NCBI GenBank assembly: GCA_016841445.1
Contig: JAENZD010000001.1
Coordinates: forward strand, 496,001 to 560,000
Origin: Anaerolineaceae bacterium
Lineage (GTDB): Bacteria > Chloroflexota > Anaerolineae > Anaerolineales > Anaerolineaceae
Direction of reading: 5' to 3'
DNA: 64,000 nt
Below are positions 54,167-63,148 of the stretch, one piece after another; position 1 is the stretch's first letter; each line of letters begins with the position of its first letter. The position numbers and the translations under genes are program-made. The notes under the pieces were generated by a model. It did not search any database, had not been told where the DNA came from, and worked only from the letters and a program-made list of their open reading frames with translations.

Positions 54167-55549
54167 TTAATTTTCTACCCAATCCAATTTCGCTAAAAAG
54201 TGCCTGAGCAGCTCTGGCTGCCAGGTGATCTTCAATCCTTTGATTGCATCTGCATTTTTGACCACTTCTCGCGCAACTTCACCCACAAAGTCCAGGTGAC
54301 TGCGCGTGTAAACTCTGCGCGGGATGGCAAAGCGCACTAACTCGTTCGGTGCAGGCAGTTCCTCGCCTGTGACAGGATCGGGATGCGAGAACATCAAACT
54401 GCCGATCTCAACGGTTCGCACACCGCCTTCAATATAAAGCATGTTTGCCAGGGCGACTGCCGGAAACTGTGAGGGGGGAATGTGTGGCAGGTTTCGAGCC
54501 GCATTGACGTAGACGGCATGTCCGCCAGTAGGACGGTAAACTTTCAGTCCTGCTTCCGCCAAAACATCGCCAAGGTAGCGAGTATGGCTTTCACGGTAGG
54601 CGAGGTAGCTTTCATCGATGCCTTCCCGCAGTCCAACCGCAACTGCTTCCAGATCGCGCCCAGCTAAACCGCCATAGGTAATAAATCCTTCGTGGACGAT
54701 CAACTTCTGTGCTATTTTGAGCTTAAGGGATTCATCCCGGCAGGCGATGAACCCACCAATATTGACGATTGCGTCCTTTTTAGCGCTCATGGTGCAGCCA
54801 TCCGCCACAGAGAACATCTCTAAAGCAATCTCAGCCACGGAACGGTCGGCGTATCCGGGTTCACGGGTCTTGATGAACCAGGCGTTTTCTGCGAAACGGC
54901 AGGCATCAATGATAAATGGGATATTATGGCGGTGATAAATCGCTGCGGTTCCCTTGATGTTGGCCATGGAAACCGGTTGGCCTGCTGCAGAGTTGTTAGT
55001 GATCGTCAGCATCCCCAATGGAATGTTTTCGGCTCCGGTTTTTTGGATGAATGCTTCCAGTTTTTCGAGATCCATATTGCCTTTGAAGAGACTCTGACTG
55101 GATGAATCAGCAGATTCGTCAACGACGAGGTCGATAGCATTCGCGCCCTGGGTCAGCAGGTTGGCCTGGGTGGTATCAAAGTGACAGTTGTTCGGTACGG
55201 ATTGTCCTTGTTTGACCAGCGTTTGGAACAGCATCCCCTCCGCACCGCGACCCTGGTGGGTGGGGAGCACGTGAGGAAATCCGAGCACATCTTGTACTGC
55301 TTTTTCAAAATTCTTGAAGCTGCGGGCACCGGCATAGGATTCATCACCCATCATCATGGCTGACCACTGGCGATCACTCATGGCATTTGTTCCTGAATCA
55401 GTGAGAAAGTCTATGAAGACGTCTTCAGCGGCAACCCCAAACAGGTTGTTGTGGGCATGGGCGAGGATCTTGCTTCTCTCTTCCCGGGTGGTTTGTTTAA
55501 TAGGTTCAACAACTTTAATGCGGAAGGGTTCGACGAAGGGAATGGGCAT
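54167..55549 (-). CDS. tnaA: tryptophanase (beta-eliminating lyase family)
   Basis: A 460-residue PLP enzyme that splits tryptophan to indole, pyruvate and ammonia. PLP lysine: TMSAKKDAIVNIGG. Other marks are FIDFLTDSGTNAMS, PTHQGRGAE and YGGLAGRDLEA. It could be tyrosine phenol-lyase, its close sister. The C-terminal segment VRTVEIGSL, with DPVTGEELPAPNELVRFAIPR nearby, matches tryptophanase, where tyrosine phenol-lyase has an arginine in RSMERG, so tryptophanase is preferred. No tnaB transporter or TnaC leader peptide is seen upstream. Confidence 0.78.
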   Translation of the reverse strand: MPIPFVEPFRIKVVEPIKQTTREERSKILAHAHNNLFGVAAEDVFIDFLTDSGTNAMSDRQWSAMMMGDESYAGARSFKNFEKAVQDVLGFPHVLPTHQGRGAEGMLFQTLVKQGQSVPNNCHFDTTQANLLTQGANAIDLVVDESADSSSQSLFKGNMDLEKLEAFIQKTGAENIPLGMLTITNNSAAGQPVSMANIKGTAAIYHRHNIPFIIDACRFAENAWFIKTREPGYADRSVAEIALEMFSVADGCTMSAKKDAIVNIGGFIACRDESLKLKIAQKLIVHEGFITYGGLAGRDLEAVAVGLREGIDESYLAYRESHTRYLGDVLAEAGLKVYRPTGGHAVYVNAARNLPHIPPSQFPAVALANMLYIEGGVRTVEIGSLMFSHPDPVTGEELPAPNELVRFAIPRRVYTRSHLDFVGEVAREVVKNADAIKGLKITWQPELLRHFLAKLDWVEN

Positions 55550-55780
55550 AGAAAGGCTCCTGTGCTGGGTTATTCGAGTTTAAATGGTTTGCTTATCACA
55601 GTAAAATTAAGCAGAATATTTCACACAATGATTATATCAGTTTGTGTGATGAGATATTTCCAAATGTGCTATTATTAAAACTCAAATTTGATCTTTTCAA
55701 TATTACGGAAAATTTGAGTTCCCAAAACAACTGAAGATGAATCGGTATTATCATTCCGAAACTATTTAGGAGAATTGACG

Positions 55781-56605
55781 ATGGAAACAAATATTGGTGA
55801 GCTGAAGAAAATAGCAAAATTGATCCGTGAAGATATCATCAAAACAGGTCGCGATTGTGATGTTGGCGTCCATCTTGGGGGGAACTTAACGATTGCTGAA
55901 ATCATGGCTGTTTTGTTTTTTGGAGTCGCAAATCTTGATCCAACAAACGTTAACTGGAAAGATCGGGATCGCATCATCCTCAGTAAAGGGCATGGAAATG
56001 TCGCTTTATCTTCTGCGATGGCCAGGCGCGGATTTTTCCCGCTGGCAGAGCTTGAAAAGTTTGATACCTTTAATTCAATGCTCAGCATGCACATTGACAA
56101 ACACCGCATGCCGGGTGTTGAAATCAGCTCAGGATCTCTCGGTCATGGGCTGAATATCGCCGTTGGCGCTGCTTTAGGCGCAAGAATGGATCATGCACAA
56201 TGGAAAACCTACTGCGTCATCTCCGATGGCGAGTTGATGGAGGGTTCGACCTGGGAAGCATTGATGAGTGCAGGGCATTTTAAGTTAGAGAATCTGACGG
56301 CCATTGTTGACCGCAACGGTTTCACGATTGAGGGTGATACTGAGGAGTGTATGCGCCTTGAACCCTTAGCCGCAAAGTTTGAAGCCTTCAATTGGTTTGT
56401 TATTGAGGTAGATGGGCATGATATTGAAGAATTGATCAATGCCTTCGAAGCACCATCAGGTGACCACAAACCGAAAATGATCATTGCCAACACGGTTAAA
56501 GGACGCGGTATCCCTTCTTTGGAAGGCAAAGCATCGTCACATTTTTTCAAAATCGACGCAGATGAAGCAAACGATGCGTTGGCAATCATTGAAGCTGAAA
56601 AGTGA
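55781..56605 (+). CDS. transketolase, N-terminal subunit
   Basis: A 274-residue subunit carrying the thiamine-diphosphate pyrophosphate domain: LSKGHGNVALSSAMARRG, SSGSLGHGLNIAVG and the TPP motif ISDGELMEGSTWEAL. With the next gene it forms a complete transketolase, which moves two-carbon ketol units between sugar phosphates. AGGAG at 55768-55772 favours ATG 55781 over the in-frame TTG at 55775. The C-terminal subunit follows after 12 bases. Split transketolases are common in sugar-specific operons, and this one precedes a PTS operon. Confidence 0.9.
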   Translation: METNIGELKKIAKLIREDIIKTGRDCDVGVHLGGNLTIAEIMAVLFFGVANLDPTNVNWKDRDRIILSKGHGNVALSSAMARRGFFPLAELEKFDTFNSMLSMHIDKHRMPGVEISSGSLGHGLNIAVGAALGARMDHAQWKTYCVISDGELMEGSTWEALMSAGHFKLENLTAIVDRNGFTIEGDTEECMRLEPLAAKFEAFNWFVIEVDGHDIEELINAFEAPSGDHKPKMIIANTVKGRGIPSLEGKASSHFFKIDADEANDALAIIEAEK

Positions 56606-56617
56606 AATAGGAGCATC

Positions 56618-57580
56618 ATGAAAGATCAAAATAAAACACAAAGCCCTTTGGTTGGGTTGGCCAGCCGAAAAGCATTCGGGAAAGTCATAGTTGAATTGGC
56701 TGATCAGAACATGGATATTGTCGCGACAACGGCTGATCTGACGGATAGTGTTCAGTTGGGTGGGTTTCAGGAGAAATTCCCTGACAGGTTTGTGAATTTT
56801 GGGGTCGCTGAGCAAAACATGATGGGTGCTGCGGCAGGTTTGACCCTCGCTGGAAAAATACCGTTTGTATGCACCTACGCAATTTTCTCAGCCTTACGTG
56901 CTTGCGAACAGATGCGAACGGATGTTGCCTACAATGGGCTGCCAGTTAAAATTGTTTCTTCTCATGGCGGAATCAGTTTTGGCGTTGCAGGTGCAACCCA
57001 CCAGGCTATCGAAGACATCGGGATTTATCGTGGAATAGCCGGTATGACAGTTCTTGTACCGGCAGATGCGGTTGAGACTGCCATTATTATCAGGGCGGCT
57101 GTCAAATTGCCCGGACCGGTTTATGTCCGTTTAAATCGCATCACAGAAAAAACAGTCTATACAAACGAGTTCGATTATCAGATTGGGAAACCGGATCTTC
57201 TTCGAGAAGGTGAAGATATCCTCCTGATCGCAACCGGTGCCCAGGTGGGTGAGGCGATTGATGCTGCAATTTTATTGAGCGGAGCCGGTATAAACGCGGG
57301 TGTGTTGAATATATCTTCAATCAAACCGATTGATCAAAAAGCAGTTGTCGAAATATTGAAGAAATATCCAGCAGTGTTGACCGTGGAACAGCATAGTGTG
57401 ATTAACGGGTTGGGGAGTGCTGTTGCTGAGATCATCGCTGAAAATAACCTGGATATCCGGTTCATGCGCCATGGGCTGATGGACATTTTCACGACATCTG
57501 GTCCTTATAAAGATCTGCTCCAGTACTATCAGTTGGACCCAGAAGGAATACAGGAAGTTGTGTTAAGGTTTTTAGACTGA
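56618..57580 (+). CDS. transketolase, C-terminal subunit
   Basis: A 320-residue subunit with the pyrimidine-binding and C-terminal domains: TADLTDSVQLGGF, the catalytic glutamate region FVNFGVAEQNMMGAAAG, SHGGISFGVAGATHQAIEDI and a transketolase C domain (TVEQHSVINGLGSAVAEI). It pairs with the preceding N-terminal subunit. A clear promoter lies between it and the PTS genes, so the two units can be controlled separately. Confidence 0.9.
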   Translation: MKDQNKTQSPLVGLASRKAFGKVIVELADQNMDIVATTADLTDSVQLGGFQEKFPDRFVNFGVAEQNMMGAAAGLTLAGKIPFVCTYAIFSALRACEQMRTDVAYNGLPVKIVSSHGGISFGVAGATHQAIEDIGIYRGIAGMTVLVPADAVETAIIIRAAVKLPGPVYVRLNRITEKTVYTNEFDYQIGKPDLLREGEDILLIATGAQVGEAIDAAILLSGAGINAGVLNISSIKPIDQKAVVEILKKYPAVLTVEQHSVINGLGSAVAEIIAENNLDIRFMRHGLMDIFTTSGPYKDLLQYYQLDPEGIQEVVLRFLD

Positions 57581-57627
57581 GTTTAGATTAATATCAGGCA
57601 AAAGTGTATCAAATTATAAAATAATCT

Positions 57628-57655
57628 TGATTTTATTGATGTTTCATTTATAATT
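57628..57655 (+). promoter_or_regulatory. promoter of the PTS operon
   Basis: TTGATT, a 16-base spacer, and TATAAT, 51 bases before the IIA start codon. No obvious catabolite or repressor site was recognised. Confidence 0.72.
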
Positions 57656-57706
57656 GGAAATATCTTCTTAATATCTTGTTAATTGTTAGTAGGAAGGAAT
57701 TATCCA

Positions 57707-58156
57707 TTGATAGATGTCAAAGAACTGATTCGTGAGAATCTCATAGATGTTGATGTGTCGGTAGAGGATTGGCAGGGGGCAATTCGGGCAGCGGGGAAAC
57801 TTATGGTTGAAGATGAAGCAGTAGAAGAACGTTTTGTGGATGCAATGATTAGGGTTGCCAAGGAATTTGGTCCCTATATCGTCGTTGCCCCTGGTATTGC
57901 GCTTCCCCATGCGCGCCCTGAGGATGGCGTTATTAAAGCGAGTATCGCCATAGTTCGACTAGCGACCCCGGTTGAATTTGGCAATGAAGATAATGACCCG
58001 GTCTATCTGGTTGTAGCATTGGCTGCAATTGATCATGACCAGCATATCGATGGCCTTCGCCAGCTTGCGTTGGTTCTCGGTGACGATGATAAGATTGAAG
58101 CCATCAAAAAAGCTGCCACTAAAGAAGAATTACTGGATATTTTCTGGAGTTCTTAA
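57707..58156 (+). CDS. PTS EIIA component, ascorbate (Ula/Sga) type
   Basis: A 149-residue phosphotransferase of the mannitol/fructose EIIA superfamily, closest in length and pattern to UlaC/SgaA. The phosphorylated histidine is His68 in APGIALPHARPEDG. It takes phosphate from HPr and passes it to the IIB protein below. The frame opens at 57683, but AGGAAGG (57691-57697) favours the TTG at 57707. It opens an operon of IIA, a small peptide, IIB and IIC. Confidence 0.87.
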   Translation: MIDVKELIRENLIDVDVSVEDWQGAIRAAGKLMVEDEAVEERFVDAMIRVAKEFGPYIVVAPGIALPHARPEDGVIKASIAIVRLATPVEFGNEDNDPVYLVVALAAIDHDQHIDGLRQLALVLGDDDKIEAIKKAATKEELLDIFWSS

Positions 58157-58251
58157 GCGTTACCTTTTTGAAAAATTTGTGTTAAGCATATCGGTAAAGC
58201 TTGTGACTATTTTTTATTTAGTAAATAATTTGGAAAGGAGGTGAAAATCAA

Positions 58252-58347
58252 ATGGCAGAGAAAAAAGAAGTAGTAGGAAAGGCAGAAGGGATCGTTGTGA
58301 TTATTCTTGCTGTCGTCGCTTTTGTGCTCGGTTTGCTTGCGCAATAG
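58252..58347 (+). CDS. 31-residue single-pass membrane peptide in the PTS operon
   Basis: A short frame (MAEKKEVVGKAEG..., 31 residues) with a charged N-terminal half and one hydrophobic helix from about residue 13 to 29, ending LLAQ. It is preceded by AAAGGAGGTGA at optimal spacing, the best ribosome site in the locus. It sits between IIA and IIB, about 95 bases after the former and 40 before the latter. I know no named family. The topology is probably N-inside. It may be a small subunit or regulator of the IIC permease, by analogy with other small membrane proteins of transporters. Confidence 0.72.
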   Translation: MAEKKEVVGKAEGIVVIILAVVAFVLGLLAQ

Positions 58348-58387
58348 CACAAATGAAGTTTTTGTAAGCTTAGCAAAGGAGAGTCAA

Positions 58388-58690
58388 TTGATCAAAATTT
58401 CTGCAGTTTGCGGTATGGGTTTGGGCAGTGGATTATTAGTTAAGATGGGGATCGAGCGAGTCCTTGAACGACATGGATTTGGACGAAAGGACTTTCGCGT
58501 CGAAGTTGCAGATATATCTACGGCGCGAGCCACGACACCTGACATCTTTGTAACAACCGCTGAATTTGCCAAATCATTAAGAGAAGTTGATGCTGAAGTT
58601 ATTACAGTTAAGAACCTCTTTAATGAAGGTGAAATAGAGGAAGCATTACTGGATGTCTTTAAACGAATTTATGAAGAAAAAAATAAATAA
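58388..58690 (+). CDS. PTS EIIB component, ascorbate (Ula/Sga) type
   Basis: A 100-residue phosphocarrier of the lactose/cellobiose-like IIB fold as in UlaB/SgaB. The phosphorylated cysteine is Cys8 in ISAVCGMGLGSGLLVK. It receives phosphate from IIA and passes it to the sugar bound by IIC. The frame extends upstream to 58307, but AAAGGAG at 58376-58382 and the family N-terminus support the TTG at 58388. IIC follows after 25 bases. Confidence 0.88.
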   Translation: MIKISAVCGMGLGSGLLVKMGIERVLERHGFGRKDFRVEVADISTARATTPDIFVTTAEFAKSLREVDAEVITVKNLFNEGEIEEALLDVFKRIYEEKNK

Positions 58691-58715
58691 TTTATATTAG
58701 GAAAGGATTTTTAAA

Positions 58716-60002
58716 ATGGTTATTCTTGAGTTTCTCCAAACATTTCTTAGTAATGCAGCTATCCTTGTCGGTTTGATGGCGCTGGTTGGCCTTTTAGCGC
58801 TGAAAAAACCCTTCGAGGAAGTTGTATCTGGCACGATTAAAAGTATCCTTGGGTTCCTGATCCTGGGTGCTGGCGCCGGTGTAGTTGTGGGTTCAATCGT
58901 ACCATTGGGCAACCTGTTCACAACGGTCTTAAATATCCCCAATTCAGCACTTCCGGTTAATGAAGTGTTCACAAGTATTGTGAACCAATCATTAGGACGT
59001 GAAATCGCATTGGTGTTTTTGTTTGCCTTTATTTTGAACATCATCCTTGCCCGGATCACCCCCTTCAAATACATTTGGCTGACCGGTCATCACACGCTCT
59101 TCATTGCTACCTTAACCACCGGTATGCTTTCCGTTATGCCCGTTTTCGCTGGACAAACCTGGTTAATGATCTTGGTTGCCACCCTTATTTCCGGTTTTAT
59201 GATGACCTTCATGCCCGCGCTCTCCATGCCATTCATGAAGAAAATTACCGGCACGGATGGCTTTGCCATGGGACACTTTGGTATCACAACCTATGCACTC
59301 TCCGGCTTCCTTGGACAGTTTGTCGGCGATCCCGAGGATTCCACAGAAGATATGAATTTCCCGGACTGGATCGGCTTTATGAAAGAGCCGCTGGTTGCGA
59401 TGGGTTCCGTCATGCTCTTGATCTACGTCATTGTTGGTTTGCTGAGCGGTAGTGCGCAGGCCAGCGCTGAATTAAATCGGTTCTGGGTTGTTGGTGCATT
59501 CATCCAATCACTCACGTTTGCTGGTGGTATTGCGATCATCCTCCTCGGTGTTCGCACCGTTCTGGCTGAGATCGTCCCCGCTTTCCGTGGTATTGCTGAG
59601 AAGATCGTTCCCAATGCGAAACCTGCTTTGGACTGCCCCGTTGTCTTCCCCTACGCTCCAAATGCCGTATTGCTGGGTTACCTGATGTCTATCGTTGGTG
59701 GCCTTGTTGCGATGCTTCTCCAACTGGTGACAAACGGTGCATTAGGTGGCGTGATCCTGCCCTCGATGATCATTCACTTCTTCGTTGGTGGCACAGCCGG
59801 TGTATTTGGCAACTCAACCGGTGGTCGCAAAGGTGCGATCCTTGGTGGTTTTCTCAACGGCTTAATCTTCACCCTGCTTGCGGGTTTGACCTATACCTCC
59901 TTCGGCGGTTTGAACCCCGATTGGGCTGGTGCCTCCTTCGGTGATACTGACTTCGGTGTCTTAGGAAACATCCTGTCCTTCGTTGGTAACCTGTTCAAGT
60001 AG
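58716..60002 (+). CDS. PTS EIIC permease, ascorbate (UlaA/SgaT) type
   Basis: A 428-residue permease of the UlaA/SgaT family (SGC family of PTS permeases), with about eleven hydrophobic segments. Marks are LKKPFEEVVSGTIKSILGF at the N-terminus, TPFKYIWLTGHHTLFIA, and GHFGITTYALSGFLGQFVGD near residue 188. The known member imports L-ascorbate as its 6-phosphate, but the family is wider and the substrate here is uncertain, because none of the ulaDEFG enzymes are present. Last gene of the operon; a strong terminator follows. Confidence 0.87.
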   Translation: MVILEFLQTFLSNAAILVGLMALVGLLALKKPFEEVVSGTIKSILGFLILGAGAGVVVGSIVPLGNLFTTVLNIPNSALPVNEVFTSIVNQSLGREIALVFLFAFILNIILARITPFKYIWLTGHHTLFIATLTTGMLSVMPVFAGQTWLMILVATLISGFMMTFMPALSMPFMKKITGTDGFAMGHFGITTYALSGFLGQFVGDPEDSTEDMNFPDWIGFMKEPLVAMGSVMLLIYVIVGLLSGSAQASAELNRFWVVGAFIQSLTFAGGIAIILLGVRTVLAEIVPAFRGIAEKIVPNAKPALDCPVVFPYAPNAVLLGYLMSIVGGLVAMLLQLVTNGALGGVILPSMIIHFFVGGTAGVFGNSTGGRKGAILGGFLNGLIFTLLAGLTYTSFGGLNPDWAGASFGDTDFGVLGNILSFVGNLFK

Positions 60003-60032
60003 TCAACAGTAGATTTACAAAAGATTAATAAA

Positions 60033-60061
60033 TGTGGGCGTAGCAATACGCCCACATTTTT
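60033..60061 (+). terminator. intrinsic terminator of the PTS operon
   Basis: TGTGGGCGTA and TACGCCCACA arms with loop GCAA, followed by TTTTT. Confidence 0.92.
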
Positions 60062-60101
60062 GGTAAAATAATCCAATCTTATAGAATAACGAGGAATAAT
60101 T

Positions 60102-60311
60102 ATGGCAGACGAAAAAAAACCGGAAAAAGGTGAACTGAGGATTTTAGATTACGGTGGGAAGATACTGAGTATTTACCGGCGATGCTCGTGTGGTGGGGAC
60201 GTACTCATTAAGAAGAACGAAGCAGGAAGAAATGTCGCTGTATGCAAAGTATGCGGAACTGGCATCGAATGGGCAGATGGCGATAAGCTCGAAGATATCA
60301 AGAAATTTTAA
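60102..60311 (+). CDS. small zinc-ribbon-like protein, 69 residues
   Basis: A small soluble protein with two cysteine pairs (RRCSCGGD and AVCKVCGTG), which could form a zinc ribbon. The N-terminus is charged (MADEKKPEKGELRILDYGGK), and the C-terminus is acidic then basic. No named family is recognised. It sits between the PTS terminator and deoC with its own short leader; GAGG precedes the ATG. It may be a small regulator or a domain of the sugar locus, but only position argues for that. Confidence 0.65.
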   Translation: MADEKKPEKGELRILDYGGKILSIYRRCSCGGDVLIKKNEAGRNVAVCKVCGTGIEWADGDKLEDIKKF

Positions 60312-60476
60312 GGATTTTAAATTTTTACCAAATAATTTAGCGCACTTAATAGCGCGGTTGTAAACCTCACTGGGTGGGTGATTTATTGCCCAAATCACTT
60401 CATTTAAATTTCATGAGGAAAATAGATCTCATTTATTTATTACACATTTCAATAAATTTGCCAAGGTTATCCCTTG

Positions 60477-61232
60477 ATGTTATCTGAAATTATTTCTACT
60501 GCCAGGGAATATGAGCAGAGATTGCCGCGATTATCTTATCCGCAGGAATTCGTTCCGCCCCTTGCTTCTTATTTAGATTGTGCTTTGCATTCCCCTGATT
60601 CGACGCCTGCAATGGTTCAAAAACTTTGCGAAGAAGCAGTGGCGCATCAATATGCAAGTGTATTTGTTAATCCAATCTATGTCACGCATGCCCGGCATTA
60701 TATTGGCAGCTCAGGTGTCCATGTTGGGACGGTGGCAGGGTTTCCGTTAGGTGGGTTTCCAACGCAAGCTAAATTGGCTGAAACAAAAATCTACCTTGAC
60801 ATGGGGGCTGACGAAATTGACATGGTGATCCCCGTGGGGATGTTGAAATCTGGTGAATATCAGTACGTACTTGATGAAATCCAGCAGATGGGTGAGGTTG
60901 TCCATGAAAAGGGTGGCTTGTTAAAGGTGATCCTTGAAATGGTTTTGCTCACCCGTTTCGAGAAAATCATCGGTTGTTTGATTTCAAAATATGCTGGTGC
61001 GGATTTTGTTAAGACTTCAACAGGTTTCAGCACAGGCGGCGCCACTGTTGAGGATGTTGAATTGATGCGCAGGGTTGTGGGTCCTTCTAATGTGATGGGG
61101 GTAAAGGCCGCTGGCGGAATCCATACGTTGGATGATGTCATGCGAATGATCAATGCTGGTGCAAATCGCCTTGGGACACGCCTTGCAAAAGATGTTTTGA
61201 AAGAGTATCAACAATCCCAATCGTCTGGTTAA
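60477..61232 (+). CDS. deoC: deoxyribose-phosphate aldolase
   Basis: A 251-residue class I aldolase that splits 2-deoxyribose 5-phosphate into acetaldehyde and glyceraldehyde 3-phosphate. The Schiff-base lysine is in FVKTSTGFSTGGAT; the second lysine is in GVKAAGGIHTL; the acid/base aspartate is in EIDMVIP. The N-terminal 30 residues are extra compared with the usual 220-residue form. An in-frame TTG lies one codon before the ATG. With the nucleoside phosphorylase (41 kb) it would complete deoxynucleoside breakdown; it may also serve the sugar of the neighbouring PTS. Confidence 0.92.
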   Translation: MLSEIISTAREYEQRLPRLSYPQEFVPPLASYLDCALHSPDSTPAMVQKLCEEAVAHQYASVFVNPIYVTHARHYIGSSGVHVGTVAGFPLGGFPTQAKLAETKIYLDMGADEIDMVIPVGMLKSGEYQYVLDEIQQMGEVVHEKGGLLKVILEMVLLTRFEKIIGCLISKYAGADFVKTSTGFSTGGATVEDVELMRRVVGPSNVMGVKAAGGIHTLDDVMRMINAGANRLGTRLAKDVLKEYQQSQSSG

Positions 61233-61320
61233 TCTGAATTCGTATAGCCTTCAAAGATTTTTAAAATATCCGTTGTTATACAAACATACCGGTATTGTCT
61301 TGTAAAATACCAATTCTGTT

Positions 61321-61382
61321 AAAAATATATGCTTCTATCTCTTTCATCACTTGAAATTTATAGCGATGAAAAATAGAAGCAT
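61321..61382 (-). terminator. intrinsic terminator of ptsHI
   Basis: On the minus strand, ATGCTTCTAT and ATAGAAGCAT pair, with an inner stem TTTCATC/GATGAAA, and are followed by ATATTTTT. It starts 6 bases after the ptsI stop. Confidence 0.75.
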
Positions 61383-61387
61383 TAAAG

Positions 61388-63106
61388 CTAATCGTGGGAT
61401 TTTATCTGAACATCCAAATATTCAAGGACTTCTTCCTGTGTTGAGATCCCTTTAGCTTCGTTGGCAATGTCGACCATTTCGGAAAGTGAGAATTTTGAGA
61501 TGGTGCGCTTGACACGAGCGATATTTGAGCCGTTCATACTTAATTTCCGTAGCCCAAGGCCCATCAAAACCACTGTGCCTGCTGGATCTCCAGCCAGCTC
61601 ACCGCAAACGGAAATGGGTTTTCCTGCTTTATTGAATTCAGAAATAATAGTGTCCAGAATGCGGATCATGGCAGGAGAAAGGCTCTGGAAATAATCAACT
61701 AGGTCTGCGTTCATCCGGTCGACGGCATGCGTGTATTGGGTTAGATCATTTGTACCGATGCTGGCGAAATCGACTTCTGAGGCAGCAATATCTGCAACAA
61801 GAGCAATAGAAGGGATTTCAATCATGATCCCGATTTTAATTGCCTCATTGAAGGGGATACTTTCGCTTCGCAGTTCGGATTTTACGTCGTCCACAACAGC
61901 TTTTGCATTCCTGATATCATCAATCGTGCCGACCATCGGGAACATGATCTCAAGCTCACCGAAGGCAGATGCCCTTAGGGCAGCGCGGAGCTGGGTTTTA
62001 AAAAGATCAGGCAGGCTCAGGCACAAGCGCAGTGCCCGGTTCCCCAGGAAAGGGTTATCTTCTTTGGGCAGCGTCATGTACTTGAGTGACTTATCGCCGC
62101 CAATATCAAGCGTTCGCAAAGTGACGGGTTTTCCCATCATATTTGCCAAAACTTTCTTATAGGCCTTAAATTGTTCCTCTTCCGTTGGCATATGGTCTGA
62201 TTCCATATAAAGGAATTCAGTCCGGAATAGACCTACAAAGTCAGCAAATTTGATATTTTCATCTGGTTCAGCGGAGCCAATGTTTAGACCAACATGGTAT
62301 GTTTCCCCATCGGCTGTGACTGCAGGTTTATCCAGGTACTTATTAGCCTCTACCTCATCCTTTATGAAATCAGTGAGCTTTCTTTCATATTTTTCTTTGG
62401 TGTCATCATCCGGATCCAATATGACTTCGCCTTTTAAAGCATCGAGGATGATAAATTGATCGTTGAGTAATATTTTCGTCGCATCTGGTACACCCAGGAC
62501 GGCTGGAATTTTGTAACTTCGAGCGATGATTGCTGTATGGGAGGTTGCGCCACCGATTTCTGTGATGATGCCAAGCACCTTTTCACGATCAAGTGTGGCG
62601 GTGTCACTGGGCAACAGGTCATGTGCAACGATGATAACTTCCTCGGTGAGGACAGACAGGTTTCGTTCCTCTTTCCCCTGCAGGATCCTCAGCACCCTGT
62701 TGCGAACATCAAGCAAATCTGTCGAACGGGCAGCGATCAGGGGGTCATCAATTTTAGAGAGCATATCCGCAAATTCGGTGAAAACCTTATCAACCGCGTA
62801 GTCCGGCATGGCTTGATCCTCAAGGATCAAATTGCCGACATCTTCTGCCACTTCTTCGTCAAACAGGATTTCTTTGTGCGCCGCAAAAATGTTTGCCTTA
62901 TCAGGGGATTCTGAAGCCAGGGAATCGTAGATCCTGTCGAGTTCTTTTGCAGCTTTTTTCACTGCGCTGTTGAACTGCTCAAGATGTTTCTGTTCCTCTC
63001 CGGCCTCAAAGTACGATTCACGGATATCCGGAGTAAAAGCCTTATAAATGAACAATTTTCCTGAAGCAATTCCCCTCGATATTGGGTTTCCTTTGAGGAC
63101 ATTCAT
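61388..63106 (-). CDS. ptsI: phosphoenolpyruvate-protein phosphotransferase (PTS enzyme I)
   Basis: A 572-residue enzyme that transfers phosphate from phosphoenolpyruvate to HPr. Order: an N-terminal HPr-binding helical region, the phosphohistidine loop GGATSHTAIIARSYKIPAV (near residue 190), then the PEP-binding barrel with FRTEFLYME, RTLDIGGDKSLKYM, FASIGTNDLTQYTHAVDR and the cysteine in PISVCGELAGDP. Length is normal. It follows ptsH by 42 bases on the same strand, so the locus holds a full set of general and sugar-specific PTS proteins. Confidence 0.95.
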   Translation of the reverse strand: MNVLKGNPISRGIASGKLFIYKAFTPDIRESYFEAGEEQKHLEQFNSAVKKAAKELDRIYDSLASESPDKANIFAAHKEILFDEEVAEDVGNLILEDQAMPDYAVDKVFTEFADMLSKIDDPLIAARSTDLLDVRNRVLRILQGKEERNLSVLTEEVIIVAHDLLPSDTATLDREKVLGIITEIGGATSHTAIIARSYKIPAVLGVPDATKILLNDQFIILDALKGEVILDPDDDTKEKYERKLTDFIKDEVEANKYLDKPAVTADGETYHVGLNIGSAEPDENIKFADFVGLFRTEFLYMESDHMPTEEEQFKAYKKVLANMMGKPVTLRTLDIGGDKSLKYMTLPKEDNPFLGNRALRLCLSLPDLFKTQLRAALRASAFGELEIMFPMVGTIDDIRNAKAVVDDVKSELRSESIPFNEAIKIGIMIEIPSIALVADIAASEVDFASIGTNDLTQYTHAVDRMNADLVDYFQSLSPAMIRILDTIISEFNKAGKPISVCGELAGDPAGTVVLMGLGLRKLSMNGSNIARVKRTISKFSLSEMVDIANEAKGISTQEEVLEYLDVQIKSHD

Positions 63107-63148
63107 TATTTACTCCTTCTAACTAAAAATGATGTGTAAATATCCGAG

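Noticed and set aside
54167-55549. Tyrosine phenol-lyase
   Set aside because: The segment near the C-terminus (VRTVEIGSL and DPVTGEELP) follows tryptophanase, and the arginine motif of tyrosine phenol-lyase is missing.
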